Assembly: GCA_017411435.1 (NCBI GenBank)
Contig: JAFQQD010000035.1
Span: forward strand, 54,827-118,826
Length of the DNA stretch: 64,000 bases
Direction: 5' to 3'
DNA from: Clostridia bacterium
Lineage (GTDB): Bacteria; Bacillota; Clostridia; UMGS1883
Numbering within the stretch: position 1 is the stretch's first letter; each line of letters opens with the position of its first letter. Below are positions 53,635-62,700 of this stretch, in pieces. The notes under the pieces are model-generated. The model saw only the letters and a program-made list of their open reading frames with translations, did no database searches and was not told where the DNA came from. A program made the position numbers and the translations under genes.

Positions 53635-54050
53635 AAAAGGATGTTTACATATCGATAAAAGGCTCGCAGGACTATGGCGAGGATAAAGATGCCATGGAAC
53701 TTACCACCGCAGGGAAATTTTATGACAAGGACGGAAAATACTATTTAAGCTATGCCGAGGGCGACCTCTCAGGAATGGAAAAATGTAACACCACACTTAA
53801 AATTTCTCCTGACGGAATTGTAACAATGATGCGTCACGGTCAGACAAACACCCATATGATTTTCGAAAAGGGCAAGTGTCACATCGGACATTATGAAACG
53901 CCTTACGGTGATTTCACAATCAGCGTTACAGCAAACGATATCAATGTTTCTCTTGACGAAAACGGCGGAAATATCGATATTGACTATATAATGGATATAA
54001 ATAATGTAGCGCGCTCGCGTAACGGAATATCTCTCACAGTAAGAGCGTAA
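53631..54050 (+). CDS. DUF1934 family beta-barrel protein
   Basis: A 139-residue protein, lipocalin-like by pattern: VYISIKGSQ, ELTTAGKFYDKDGKYYLSY, TTLKISPDGIVTMMRHG and HIGHYETPYGDFTISV strands. In Firmicutes this family is usually next to argS, as here (15 bases upstream). Its biochemical role is not established; binding of a small ligand is inference. Confidence 0.9.
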   Translation: MKKDVYISIKGSQDYGEDKDAMELTTAGKFYDKDGKYYLSYAEGDLSGMEKCNTTLKISPDGIVTMMRHGQTNTHMIFEKGKCHIGHYETPYGDFTISVTANDINVSLDENGGNIDIDYIMDINNVARSRNGISLTVRA

Positions 54051-54065
54051 GAAAGGACGATTTTC

Positions 54066-55745
54066 ATGGCAAACACACTTTCTATGAAGAAAACACAAAT
54101 ATACGATGCTGCGAAGCAGGCGGCACAGAAGGCGTACGGAGATATCGAAATCCCCGATTTTGTTATCGAAGTTCCCAAGGATAAGACTAACGGCGACTAT
54201 GCAATAAACATTGCTATGATGCTTGCGCGCGCCGCAAAATCTGCTCCGCGTGCTATTGCTGAAAACATTGTCGCAAACCTTGACAAAGAGGCTCTGGGTG
54301 CGACAAAAATTGAAATTGCAGGCCCCGGCTTTATCAATTTCTACCTTGATAAGAGCTATCTTTACAGCACAATTTCCGAAATTGAAACCGAACAGGAAAG
54401 CTACGGAAATGTAAATGTTGGCGCGGGCAAAAAAGTCGTTGTTGAATTTGTAAGCGCAAACCCCACAGGTCCTATGCATATGGGTAACGCACGCGGTGGT
54501 GCGCTTGGCGATACTTTAAGCAATGTTCTTTCCCGTGCAGGATGGGATGTTACCAAGGAATTTTATATCAATGATGCAGGTGCGCAAATTGATAAATTCG
54601 GCAGAAGCCTTTCCGCCCGTTACATCCAGATTCTCCGTGGCGAGGATGCAATAGAATTTCCCGAGGACGGTTATCAGGGCGATGACATCCGCGAGCACGC
54701 ACAGAATTACATTGATAAATTCGGCGATGTTCTCCTTGAAAAGGAAGAGCAGGAAAGAAAGGATGCACTTGTAGAATATGCGCTTCCTCTCAATATTGCG
54801 GCTCTTCAGGAAACACTTGCAAAATACAGAATTGACTACGATGTATGGTTTTACGAAAGCACTCTCCATAATGGAGGAAGTGTCACTGAAACTCTTGAAA
54901 AACTTAAAAAGAGCAATATAACATACGAAAAGGACGGTGCTCTCTGGATTAAGTCTACCGAGTTTGGCAGCGAAAAGGACGATGTTCTCGTTCGTGCAAA
55001 CGGTATTCCCACATATTTTGCGGCAGATATTGCGTATCACCGCAATAAACTTGAGGAGAGAGAGTTTGACCTTGCAATAAATATCTGGGGTGCTGACCAT
55101 CACGGACATATTGCCCGTATGAAAGGCGCTATGGAAGCCGTTGGCATCAGCGGAGACAAGCTTGATGTGCTTGTAATTCAGCTCGTCCGCCTTATGAGAA
55201 ACGGCGAAATCGCGCGTATGAGTAAAAGAACAGGTAAGATGATTACACTTTCTGACCTCATTGACGAAATCGGTGTAGATGCTGCAAGATTCTTCTTTAA
55301 TATGCGCGCGGCAGGCAGTCATATGGACTTTGACCTTGACCTTGCTGTGAGCCAGACAAACGAAAACCCCGTATTCTATGTTCAGTATGCTCATGCACGA
55401 ATCTGCTCAATCATCAGAATACTTGAGGAAAGCGGAGTAAAAGTTCCATCATATTCCGATATTGATGCGTCACTTCTTAAAAAAGACGAAGAGCTTGAGC
55501 TTTTGTACACACTTGCGCGTCTTCCTGAGGAGATAAAGGCAAGTGCAGTTACATTTGACCCCAGCAACCTCACACATTATCTTATCGATGTTGCATCGCA
55601 TTTCCATTCCTTCTACAACGCTTGCCGTGTTCGTGATGAGGAGGAAAATCTTATGCGTGCACGCCTTAAGCTCATTGAATGTACAAGGGTTGTTATCAAA
55701 AATGTGCTTGATATTCTCGGTGTAAGCGCACCCGAAAAAATGTAA
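54066..55745 (+). CDS. argS: Arginine--tRNA ligase
   Basis: Class I synthetase of 559 residues. N-terminal Add-1 domain (1-115), HIGH-type motif in NPTGPMHMGNARGGALGD at about 140, VNIWGADHHGHIARMKGAME-type segment near 342, KMSKS-type motif as ARMSKRTGKMITL near 383, and the DALR anticodon domain near the C-terminus (THYLIDVASHFHSFYNACRV). AAAGGACG precedes the ATG. Confidence 0.97.
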   Translation: MANTLSMKKTQIYDAAKQAAQKAYGDIEIPDFVIEVPKDKTNGDYAINIAMMLARAAKSAPRAIAENIVANLDKEALGATKIEIAGPGFINFYLDKSYLYSTISEIETEQESYGNVNVGAGKKVVVEFVSANPTGPMHMGNARGGALGDTLSNVLSRAGWDVTKEFYINDAGAQIDKFGRSLSARYIQILRGEDAIEFPEDGYQGDDIREHAQNYIDKFGDVLLEKEEQERKDALVEYALPLNIAALQETLAKYRIDYDVWFYESTLHNGGSVTETLEKLKKSNITYEKDGALWIKSTEFGSEKDDVLVRANGIPTYFAADIAYHRNKLEEREFDLAINIWGADHHGHIARMKGAMEAVGISGDKLDVLVIQLVRLMRNGEIARMSKRTGKMITLSDLIDEIGVDAARFFFNMRAAGSHMDFDLDLAVSQTNENPVFYVQYAHARICSIIRILEESGVKVPSYSDIDASLLKKDEELELLYTLARLPEEIKASAVTFDPSNLTHYLIDVASHFHSFYNACRVRDEEENLMRARLKLIECTRVVIKNVLDILGVSAPEKM

Positions 55746-55784
55746 GCAACCAAATTAAAATCAGCAGAAAAGGAGGCATCAGCC

Positions 55785-57230
55785 TTGAAGAAGAGAATAC
55801 TTTCAATACTTTTAATCCTTTGTATGCTTATGGCGCCTGCTGTCGTAATGGCAGAGGAGAATGCCTCAACAAACGAAGACATCATTGCATCATACAGCGG
55901 AGATATGCAGAAATATATAATAAAGCTGTATGCAAAAACCCTTGCTTCTAATTATTATTATGGAGTTGAGGATGAAGAACTTTTGTATTCGGTTATATGT
56001 AATGTGATTGAAGAGGGGAAGCTTGACCTCAACAGCGCAATCCGTGCAATGGTGGAAACTCTCGGTGACGAATATGCAGAGTTCTACACTCCTGAAGAAT
56101 ACAAATCATTTACAGAAGATATTTCAGGCGAATTTTCAGGCATTGGTGTTACCATAAACGAAAATAAAGACGGTGTTGTTATCCTTTCCGTTTTTGAAAA
56201 CGGTCCTGCATACAAAGCAGGAATGATGCCCTACGACTATATCGTAGGGGTTGACGGCGCGGATGTCCGCGGAAAATCAAGCGAAGAGATAAGAGAGCTT
56301 ATCGTAGGCGAAAAGGGGACCGAGGTTAAGGTTACAGTTTTGCGCGCAGGGAAAGAGATTGAGCTTACCTGCATCCGTGATACCGTTGAAGTTTCACAGA
56401 TTGAAACAAAAATGATTACCGATAAAATCGCATATATAAAGCTTATTCAGTTTACATCCAATGCTCCTGACGAGATGAGAGCCGTCGTAGAGAATTTGCG
56501 CGAAAAAAATGTCAAGAATGTAATTTTTGACCTGCGTGACAATCCCGGTGGCGACCTCAATGCCGCAATCGAAATGGCAAATATATTCATAAGCGCAGGC
56601 GACATCATTGAAATCCGTTATAAGGATGAAAAGCATAACACTATGATTAAGAGCGATAACTACAACGCTCCCAAATTCAAAATGCTTGTTCTTATGAATG
56701 AATACAGCGCCTCTGCCAGCGAATTTCTGGCAACTGCTATCCAGTCCCGCGGTGCAGGGAAGGTGCTTGGTGTGCAGAGCTACGGCAAGGGAAGTCTGCA
56801 GTCTGTGAGTAATGCAGTCGGCGGAGCAGGATTCAAATATACTGTGGGCGAATTTTATTCCTTCAAAGGTCAGAGAGTTCATACAATAGGCGTAACTCCT
56901 GATTTTGTTGTGGAAAATGAATATATAGAAGTTGATATGTCACAGCTTGAGCCTATCGACATTGATGTGGCACTTGAAAACCTTCGTGATGAAAATAATG
57001 TGCTCGCACTTGAGCAGCGTCTTAAACTCTTTGGTTATCTTCCTGAGGCGGACGGTATCTATGACGAAGAAACAAAGGATGCGGTAGCGCGTTTCCAGGC
57101 GATGCTCGGATATTCCGTGACGGGTGAAGTAAGTATTTACGAATATATTTTCCTTAACGACTATAACTATGATGATATTGTGATTCCCGTTGACAAACAG
57201 ATGGAAGCGGCAATTAAGTATTTCAGTTAA
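55785..57230 (+). CDS. C-terminal processing peptidase (S41) with PDZ and peptidoglycan-binding domains
   Basis: A 481-residue exported protease. Signal peptide at 1-22 (ILSILLILCMLMAPAVVMAE); PDZ at about 115-195 (VFENGPAYKAGMMPYDYIVG); S41 core with VIFDLRDNPGGDLNAA near 247, catalytic Ser in NEYSASASEFLATAIQ near 308 and Lys in VQSYGKGSLQSVSN near 335; C-terminal peptidoglycan-binding domain (LFGYLPEADGIYDEETKDAV, about 415-450). It starts at TTG 55785 after AAAAGGAGG. It probably processes or degrades envelope proteins. Confidence 0.94.
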   Translation: MKKRILSILLILCMLMAPAVVMAEENASTNEDIIASYSGDMQKYIIKLYAKTLASNYYYGVEDEELLYSVICNVIEEGKLDLNSAIRAMVETLGDEYAEFYTPEEYKSFTEDISGEFSGIGVTINENKDGVVILSVFENGPAYKAGMMPYDYIVGVDGADVRGKSSEEIRELIVGEKGTEVKVTVLRAGKEIELTCIRDTVEVSQIETKMITDKIAYIKLIQFTSNAPDEMRAVVENLREKNVKNVIFDLRDNPGGDLNAAIEMANIFISAGDIIEIRYKDEKHNTMIKSDNYNAPKFKMLVLMNEYSASASEFLATAIQSRGAGKVLGVQSYGKGSLQSVSNAVGGAGFKYTVGEFYSFKGQRVHTIGVTPDFVVENEYIEVDMSQLEPIDIDVALENLRDENNVLALEQRLKLFGYLPEADGIYDEETKDAVARFQAMLGYSVTGEVSIYEYIFLNDYNYDDIVIPVDKQMEAAIKYFS

Positions 57231-57232
57231 GT

Positions 57233-57844
57233 ATGGAAAGAGCACAGGAACTGGCGAGCCTTATAAAAAGAGGCGAAAATAATAAAGCAGACGCCCTGCT
57301 TTGTAATATCTATAATGAAAACGAGTGCCGTGCATATTGCGTGGCACTCGAAAAAATACTCCTGACAGAGGTGGCAAAAATTCTGAATGACTCTGTCGGC
57401 GGATTTTATATGGATTGCGGAAAACTTAAGGAAGCTCTCTTTTCAGAAAATCCGCCCACGCGGAAAACTGTTTTTGATGCTATGCGTGACATTTTGCGCG
57501 ATGCACAGCAGGAAGACCGCGAAAGAATTTTTGAAAAAGCTGCAGAATACATAAGAAAAAACCTTAGCGACAGTCAGTTGACAGTTTCTCTTGCAGCGGA
57601 GTATACAGGTGTAAGCGAGAGCGTTCTTATAAAAGTTTTCAGACAATACGCGGGTAGAACTCCGGGCGAATATATAAATTCAGAAAGAGTAAGAAAGAGC
57701 CTTTCGTATCTTGAAAACGGTGACAGTGTGGCTCTTGCGTCCGGAAAAAGTGGGTTTTCATCCCCTGAAACATATATCCGCACATTCAAAAAACATATGG
57801 GCACAACACCGGGACTCTGGAAAAGGAATAAATTGTTCCTTTAA
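57233..57844 (+). CDS. AraC-family helix-turn-helix regulator
   Basis: A 203-residue protein. The C-terminal ~100 residues carry two helix-turn-helix units (LAAEYTGVSESVLIKVFRQY, then ALASGKSGFSSPETYIRTFK) and the family end (KKHMGTTPGLWKR). The N-terminal ~95 residues have no recognisable sensor domain. It begins two bases after the protease stop, so the two are probably coexpressed. Confidence 0.88.
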   Translation: MERAQELASLIKRGENNKADALLCNIYNENECRAYCVALEKILLTEVAKILNDSVGGFYMDCGKLKEALFSENPPTRKTVFDAMRDILRDAQQEDRERIFEKAAEYIRKNLSDSQLTVSLAAEYTGVSESVLIKVFRQYAGRTPGEYINSERVRKSLSYLENGDSVALASGKSGFSSPETYIRTFKKHMGTTPGLWKRNKLFL

Positions 57845-57886
57845 TAATACAACTTCTTATGATACAATAAAAAAGAGGTGAGAAGA

Positions 57887-58471
57887 GTGAAATTTGAACT
57901 TGTTAAATCAAACAAAATAAAAGTAACCATGGATAAAAATGACCTTGCAGAATTTGGAATATCATTTGAAGCCATGGCGAAAAATTCGCCCGAATCACGC
58001 GAAGTTTTTTTCAAGCTTTTAAGACGGGCGGAAAAGGAAACAGGGTTTGACTGCAATAATTCACGCCTTGTGGTTGAGGCTGCAATTCAGGCAGAAAAAG
58101 GGGAGATGACACTCTTCGTGACCAAGGTGGATAACAAGGAAGAGCAGAGACTGTTTGAAAAACTTTCAGAGGTTTTACCTGAAAAAGAAAAGACGGAAGT
58201 AAAACCCGTAAAAGAAGAAAAATCTACAATGATAGAACTTTCAGACTTTGAAGATGTAGTCACAATGTGTTCTGCAATGCGCGAATGTTTCTGGGGGACG
58301 CTTTATTCATATAACGACAAGTATTATATGACAATGCTTCCTATCTACATACCGAAGGCTTCCGAGTTTGGAACAGTATGCCCCGAAAAATACCGCGCTA
58401 TTGTGGAAGAACACGGAAAGGTAATTGTGAAAAGCAGTGCGTTCCTGTTTATAAGAAATAAATTTGAATAA
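57887..58471 (+). CDS. mecA: Adaptor protein MecA
   Basis: Adaptor that delivers proteins to ClpCP; 194 residues. The N-terminal domain (MKFELVKSNKIKVTMDKNDL, through FDCNNSRLVVEAAIQAEKGE) recognises substrates; a charged linker (about 102-122) leads to the C-terminal ClpC-binding domain (FSDFEDVVTMC-like SDFEDVVTM, SYNDKYYMTML, YRAIVEEHGKVIV). GTG 57887 follows AAGAGGTGAG; an in-frame GTG at 57878 lies in that ribosome site. Confidence 0.92.
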   Translation: MKFELVKSNKIKVTMDKNDLAEFGISFEAMAKNSPESREVFFKLLRRAEKETGFDCNNSRLVVEAAIQAEKGEMTLFVTKVDNKEEQRLFEKLSEVLPEKEKTEVKPVKEEKSTMIELSDFEDVVTMCSAMRECFWGTLYSYNDKYYMTMLPIYIPKASEFGTVCPEKYRAIVEEHGKVIVKSSAFLFIRNKFE

Positions 58472-58569
58472 CAAAGAAGCGTGCCGCTTCACCCATTTTG
58501 CGTCCCAACTGAGCTTAAAACCGACAAATGTTGCTCGCGATAAAAACACGCAATTCCCTATACGGTAAA

Positions 58570-58606
58570 AAAACCTTGCAAGATTTAATCTTGCAAGGTT
58601 TTTGTT
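58570..58606. terminator. Bidirectional terminator between mecA and serA
   Basis: AAAACCTTGCAAGAT (58570-58584) pairs with ATCTTGCAAGGTTTT (58588-58602); A-run on the left and T-run on the right serve both convergent genes. Confidence 0.85.
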
Positions 58607-58615
58607 TTGCCTTAA

Positions 58616-59782
58616 TTATTTTATAACGCGTACCTTGATGATACCTTCAACTGCCTTGAATTCTTCAACAGCAGCATCGTCAATGCTTTCAACATCAAGA
58701 ATTGTGCAGGCATAATCGCCGCGGCTCTTGTTAACCATATTTTCGATGTTGATGTTTTTGCCCGAAAATGCAGCGGAAATATTTGCAATCATATTGGGAA
58801 TGTTCTTGTGAAGAACTGTGATTCTTACTGTATTTGCAGTTCTGGGAAGTTCACAGTTAGGATAGTTTACGGAATTTACGATATTACCGTTTTCAAGGTA
58901 TTCCACAAGCTCCTTTGCTGCCATAACTGCACAGTTGTCTTCGCTTTCTTCACTGGATGCGCCAAGGTGGGGAATAGCCACAACCTTGGGAAGACCGATA
59001 ACCTCATCAGAGGGGAAGTCAACAACATATGAAGAAAGGGTACCGTCTTCAAGTGCCTTAATAAGTGCAGGAGTGTCAACGAGTTCACCTCTTGAGAAGT
59101 TGAGGAGCTTTGCGCCCTTCTTAGCTACTGCAAGGAGGTCTTCTCCTATCATGCCGCGTGTAGCATCCATAAGGGGAAGATGAAGTGTGATGTAGTCAGC
59201 CTCTGCCACGGCATCCTTAAGCTCAGCCTTAATTTGTGTGTGGCTGTCAAGCATAAGAGCAGCTTTAACTGACATATAGGGGTCATAGCCTACAACCTTC
59301 ATTCCAAGTGCGTGCGCTGCGTTTGCAACGAGTACACCGATAGCGCCAAGACCGATTACTGCAAGAGTTTTACCCTTGATTTCGCAGCCTGCGAAATTGC
59401 TCTTACCTTTTTCAACGAGTTTGCCTACTTCCGCACCCTTGCCCTTAAGAGTCTTTGCCCAGTCGATACCGCCAACGATATCACGGGAAGCAAGGAAAAG
59501 ACCTGCAAGTGTAAGCTCACAAACAGCATTTGCATTAGCACCGGGAGTATTGAATACTACGATACCCCTTTCTGCGCACTTGTCAAGCGGAATGTTGTTT
59601 ACGCCTGCACCTGCGCGTGCAACTGCACAAAGTGATTCAGGAAGCTCCATTTCGTGCATGCTGAAGCTGCGAAGGATAATCGCATCGGGATTGTCGCAGT
59701 TATCTGAAATTGTGTATTTGCCTGCTTCAAAGTTCTTAAGACCGCAAGCGGCAATTTTGTTAAGTGTAAGAATATTATACAT
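58616..59782 (-). CDS. serA: D-3-phosphoglycerate dehydrogenase
   Basis: First enzyme of serine synthesis, NAD-dependent; 388 residues. VARAGAGVNNIPLDKCAERG near 65, nucleotide fold IGLGAIGVLVANAAHALGMK near 150, and HLGASSEESEDNCAVMA near 275 with the catalytic His; the C-terminal ACT domain (ITVLHKNIPNMIANISAAFS) suggests serine feedback. The usual long intervening domain is absent. Start ATG 59782 (MYNILTLNKIA) is preferred to in-frame codons inside the gap. It follows serC by 16 bases. Confidence 0.94.
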   Translation of the reverse strand: MYNILTLNKIAACGLKNFEAGKYTISDNCDNPDAIILRSFSMHEMELPESLCAVARAGAGVNNIPLDKCAERGIVVFNTPGANANAVCELTLAGLFLASRDIVGGIDWAKTLKGKGAEVGKLVEKGKSNFAGCEIKGKTLAVIGLGAIGVLVANAAHALGMKVVGYDPYMSVKAALMLDSHTQIKAELKDAVAEADYITLHLPLMDATRGMIGEDLLAVAKKGAKLLNFSRGELVDTPALIKALEDGTLSSYVVDFPSDEVIGLPKVVAIPHLGASSEESEDNCAVMAAKELVEYLENGNIVNSVNYPNCELPRTANTVRITVLHKNIPNMIANISAAFSGKNINIENMVNKSRGDYACTILDVESIDDAAVEEFKAVEGIIKVRVIK

Positions 59783-59798
59783 ACTAAAACCTTCTTTA

Positions 59799-60878
59799 TT
59801 ACTTATTGTTTTTTTCAAATTCTTTCATGAATTCTACAAGAGCCTCTACACCTTCATAAGGCATAGCGTTGTAGATGCTTGCTCTCATACCGCCAACTGA
59901 TCTGTGTCCCTTAAGGTTAACAAAACCTGCCTCTGCAGCTTCCTTACAGAACTTCTTGTCAAGGTCAGCATCGCCTGTAACAAAGCAAACATTCATCATA
60001 GAACGGCACTTTTTATCTGCTGTTGCCTTAAAAAGGGTTGAGTTATCAAGGAAATCATAAAGAATATTTGCTTTCTTTTCGTTTCTTTCCTTCATTTTCT
60101 CAAGACCGCCGTTTTCGAGTGCCCACTTGTAAACAAGCCCTGCAATATAAATTGCGTAGCAGGGAGGAGTGTTGTACATTGAGTCATTATCAGCCATTGT
60201 TTTGTAATCGAGCATTGTGGGGATATCCTCACGGGCATTACCCATCAAATCCTCACGGATAATAACAACTGTAAGACCTGCAGGAGCCATATTCTTCTGC
60301 GCGCCTGCATATATAACGCCGAACTTTGTAACATCCACAGGCTCACTTGTAATACAGGATGACATATCTGCAACGAGCACCTTGTCGCCTACATTGGGAA
60401 CTTCGGGGAACTTTGTTCCGAAAATAGTGTTGTTGTAGCATACATGAACATAATCAGCATCCTCACGCACCATATCGGGCGTAATTTCGGGGATATAGCT
60501 GAAGGTCTTATCTTCTGAAGTAGCAATACACTTCGCATCGCCGTATTTCTTAGCTTCCTTAAAAGCCTTGCCTGAGAACTGGCCTGAAACAACATAGTCA
60601 GCCTTTCCTGTTTTCATAAGGTTAAGAGGAACTGCCGCAAACTGTGTTGAAGCACCACCCTGAAGGAAAAGAACTTTATAGTTGTCGGGAATATTCATAA
60701 GTTTTCTGAAATTAGCTTCAGTCTCTTTGATTATTGCATCATAAACAGGTGAGCGATGGCTCATTTCCATAACACTCATACCGCTTGTGCCGAATTCAAT
60801 AAGCTCCTTCTGTGCAGTTTCGAGTACTTCAAGGGGAAGCATACTCGGACCTGCTGAAAAATTATAAACTCTGGACAT
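59799..60878 (-). CDS. serC: Phosphoserine aminotransferase
   Basis: PLP enzyme converting 3-phosphohydroxypyruvate to phosphoserine; 359 residues. NFSAGPSMLPLEVLE at the start, LFLQGGASTQFAAVPLNL near 70 (cofactor phosphate), ADMSSCITSEPVDV near 170 and IYAGAQKNMAPAGLTVVI near 190 with the Schiff-base Lys; HRSVGGMRASIYNAMP near 325 binds substrate. Transcribed with serA from a perfect promoter at 60942-60914. Confidence 0.97.
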   Translation of the reverse strand: MSRVYNFSAGPSMLPLEVLETAQKELIEFGTSGMSVMEMSHRSPVYDAIIKETEANFRKLMNIPDNYKVLFLQGGASTQFAAVPLNLMKTGKADYVVSGQFSGKAFKEAKKYGDAKCIATSEDKTFSYIPEITPDMVREDADYVHVCYNNTIFGTKFPEVPNVGDKVLVADMSSCITSEPVDVTKFGVIYAGAQKNMAPAGLTVVIIREDLMGNAREDIPTMLDYKTMADNDSMYNTPPCYAIYIAGLVYKWALENGGLEKMKERNEKKANILYDFLDNSTLFKATADKKCRSMMNVCFVTGDADLDKKFCKEAAEAGFVNLKGHRSVGGMRASIYNAMPYEGVEALVEFMKEFEKNNK

Positions 60879-60885
60879 AAAAACG

Positions 60886-60936
60886 CCTCCTGAAATTAAA
60901 AAGATTAATATATATTATACTCTTTATTTCAGGAGG
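60886..60936. promoter_or_regulatory. 11-bp inverted repeat linking serC promoter spacer and ribosome site
   Basis: CCTCCTGAAAT (60886-60896) is the exact reverse complement of ATTTCAGGAGG (60926-60936). The first covers AGGAGG of serC; the second lies within the -35/-10 spacer. Transcripts starting at this promoter contain only one arm, so a protein operator is more likely than an mRNA hairpin. Confidence 0.65.
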
Positions 60937-60942
60937 TGTCAA
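60914..60942 (-). promoter_or_regulatory. Consensus serC promoter
   Basis: Reading leftward: TTGACA (60942-60937), 17 bases, TATAAT (60919-60914). The spacer is one arm of an 11-base inverted repeat whose other arm is the serC ribosome site. Confidence 0.9.
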
Positions 60943-60993
60943 ATTATTTCAGTATTTTTTTATCAAAAAAGGCGGATTTTTTTTTCAAATAAA

Positions 60994-61356
60994 TCAACTG
61001 TTTTTCTGTTTTATGCCAGAAATCACTTCGCGAATGCCAAAAATCAGTATAAATCCGCCGAAAAGACGCGACAGGAGCGTCTGCGAAATGTGTGTTGAAA
61101 TATACGCTCCCAAAAGTGAGAACGGCACGCCCGTAATGATAACGGGCAGTGCCTTTTTGAATTCAATTTTCTTGTTTTTCAGGTGGACGAAAATTGCGCA
61201 TACGGAAGAGGGAATAAAGCAGTAAAGATTAAGCGCCTGCGCAGACTGTTGTGAAAGTCCCATAAAAATTTTTGCAGCAGGAATGAGAAGCATTCCGCCA
61301 CCTACACCCATTCCGCCAATTATCCCGGATAAAAAACCTATCAATAAAGGAAGCAT
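60994..61356 (-). CDS. Half-size TauE/SafE-type membrane transporter, second of a pair
   Basis: A 120-residue membrane protein with about four helices. MLPLLIGFLSGIIGGMGVGG is the N-terminal TauE repeat; full-length members have two such repeats in one chain (~250 residues). With its half-size neighbour it may form a heterodimer. The family exports sulfite, sulfoacetate or similar organic anions; substrate unknown. Three bases after its partner. Confidence 0.85.
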   Translation of the reverse strand: MLPLLIGFLSGIIGGMGVGGGMLLIPAAKIFMGLSQQSAQALNLYCFIPSSVCAIFVHLKNKKIEFKKALPVIITGVPFSLLGAYISTHISQTLLSRLFGGFILIFGIREVISGIKQKNS

Positions 61357-61359
61357 ATC

Positions 61360-61713
61360 TTACCCTCCAAACAGAAGCTTGCACGAGGCGATTATCATTG
61401 CAACACCAAAGCCTATGCGGATGAATTTCCCCGAAAGGCGGGAAAGCAGTTTTGCCCCCAGAAGTGCCCCGACTGTCGCGGCAGCGGCGCTCCCGAATAT
61501 GACAGAAGCCTTAACAGGAGCAGACATGGAATAAATAATCGTGCCTGCTACGGTTAAAGGAAGTATTATCATAATGGATGTCGCGTGTGCCTTTTTTTCG
61601 TCAAGCGCAAAGAATTTTTGAAGCACAAGTACGGCTATAATTCCGCCGCCAGATGCAAAAAAACCGTTTATAAAACCTATCGGGATGCCCCACAGAAGAG
61701 ATTTCTTTTTCAT
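61360..61713 (-). CDS. Half-size TauE/SafE-type membrane transporter, first of a pair
   Basis: A 117-residue protein with about four helices. WGIPIGFINGFFASGGGIIA at the start resembles the same repeat as its partner, and ATSIMIILPLTVAGTIIYS is a membrane helix. Its start touches the end of spo0A (one shared base), so it is probably transcribed with spo0A. Confidence 0.85.
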   Translation of the reverse strand: MKKKSLLWGIPIGFINGFFASGGGIIAVLVLQKFFALDEKKAHATSIMIILPLTVAGTIIYSMSAPVKASVIFGSAAAATVGALLGAKLLSRLSGKFIRIGFGVAMIIASCKLLFGG

Positions 61714-62516
61714 CAGGATACAAGCATTTCAAGGCGCAATTTATCGGCAATCATAGCGATAAATTCACTGTTGGTGGGCTTTCCTTTGTTGTTGCTTACG
61801 GTGTAACCGAAAAGCTTATAAAGCTCTTCTTCATTACCGCGTATGCACGCCACCTCAATTGCGTGACGGATTGCACGCTCAACACGGCTGGGCGATGTAT
61901 TGTGGCGGGTTGCAACCTTGGGATACAGCTGCTTTGTAACGGCATTTATAAGCTCTGTATCCTTAATGCTCATAATAATTGCATCGCGCAGGTACTGATA
62001 TCCCTTGATATTCGCAGGAACACCCACTGAATGAATCGTCTTTGTTACAGAAATTTCAATTGCGCGGTCGCTGGGTGTATCGCTTACAGAGGTCTTGTCC
62101 TCGTAAGAGATGCTTGCAAGGGAGTTTTGTGAAAGCCGGGGAGTACATAAAAGCTGAATTCTTTCATATACAGTCTCGTTGTCGCAGGGTTTTATCATAA
62201 AATAATCTGCACCGAGCTGCATACAAATATTGGTAAGGTGGTCGCGCCTTGCACCGCTCATCACGATAACTACGGGGCGATGCGCACGGGGAAGCGTGTT
62301 AATAGCTTTTAAGAGTCCGATTCCGTCAAGCTGCGGAAGGACAATGTCCATCAGAACTGCGTCAGGAGTAAAGTGACGGATTTTCTCCGCCGCATCCACG
62401 CCGTCTGTCGCCGTTGCGACAAGGTCGATAGTCTCCTTCGAGCCGAAAAATGATTTCATCTGTGTAACAAGGTCGGGATTGCTGTCTGCAATAAGCAGTT
62501 TTATCTTGGTTTTCAT
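61713..62516 (-). CDS. spo0A: Sporulation master regulator Spo0A
   Basis: A 267-residue response regulator. Receiver domain at 1-125: acidic pair in LLIADSNPD, phosphorylated Asp in [14 protein letters not shown] at about 56, Thr/Ser position in VVIVMSGAR and Lys in FMIKPCD near 107. The C-terminal DNA-binding domain carries [29 protein letters not shown] (recognition helix) and [12 protein letters not shown], the Spo0A signature. It implies at least an ancestral ability to sporulate. TCCTCC-complement (GGAGGA) gives a good ribosome site. Confidence 0.97.
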   Translation of the reverse strand: MKTKIKLLIADSNPDLVTQMKSFFGSKETIDLVATATDGVDAAEKIRHFTPDAVLMDIVLPQLDGIGLLKAINTLPRAHRPVVIVMSGARRDHLTNICMQLGADYFMIKPCDNETVYERIQLLCTPRLSQNSLASISYEDKTSVSDTPSDRAIEISVTKTIHSVGVPANIKGYQYLRDAIIMSIKDTELINAVTKQLYPKVATRHNTSPSRVERAIRHAIEVACIRGNEEELYKLFGYTVSNNKGKPTNSEFIAMIADKLRLEMLVS

Positions 62517-62551
62517 ACTGTTTCCTCCAAATATTTTTTATTGTAGTTAGC

Positions 62552-62580
62552 ATATTACCATATTTTGGAAATTAATGCAA
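62552..62580 (-). promoter_or_regulatory. spo0A promoter
   Basis: Reading leftward: TTGCAT (62580-62575), 17 bases, TAATAT (62557-62552), of sigma-A type. A sigma-H site further upstream (AGGAAATT, then GGAA) is only a weak match. Confidence 0.65.
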
Positions 62581-62600
62581 GAACTTTTTTCCAAAATATG
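62559..62600. promoter_or_regulatory. 13-bp perfect inverted repeat over the spo0A promoter
   Basis: CATATTTTGGAAA (62559-62571) is the reverse complement of TTTCCAAAATATG (62588-62600). One half lies in the -35/-10 spacer and the other just upstream of -35, a placement expected of an operator. Confidence 0.65.
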
Positions 62601-62646
62601 TAAATTTCCTATAAACCGACAAAGAAAGATTTTTGGCGCAACATAA

Positions 62647-62684
62647 AAAGGCATATGCAGCGAAAATTCGATACATATGCCTTT
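62647..62684 (-). terminator. Terminator for the leftward RAYT gene
   Basis: AAAGGCATATG (62647-62657) pairs with CATATGCCTTT (62674-62684); read leftward it ends in a run of five T. Confidence 0.75.
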
Positions 62685-62700
62685 GTCGATTATTATAATA

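Noticed and set aside
62601..62640. Sigma-H promoter and 0A box before spo0A
   Set aside because: AGGAAATT with a GGAA downstream is a weak match and no TGTCGAA-type box is present; not claimed.
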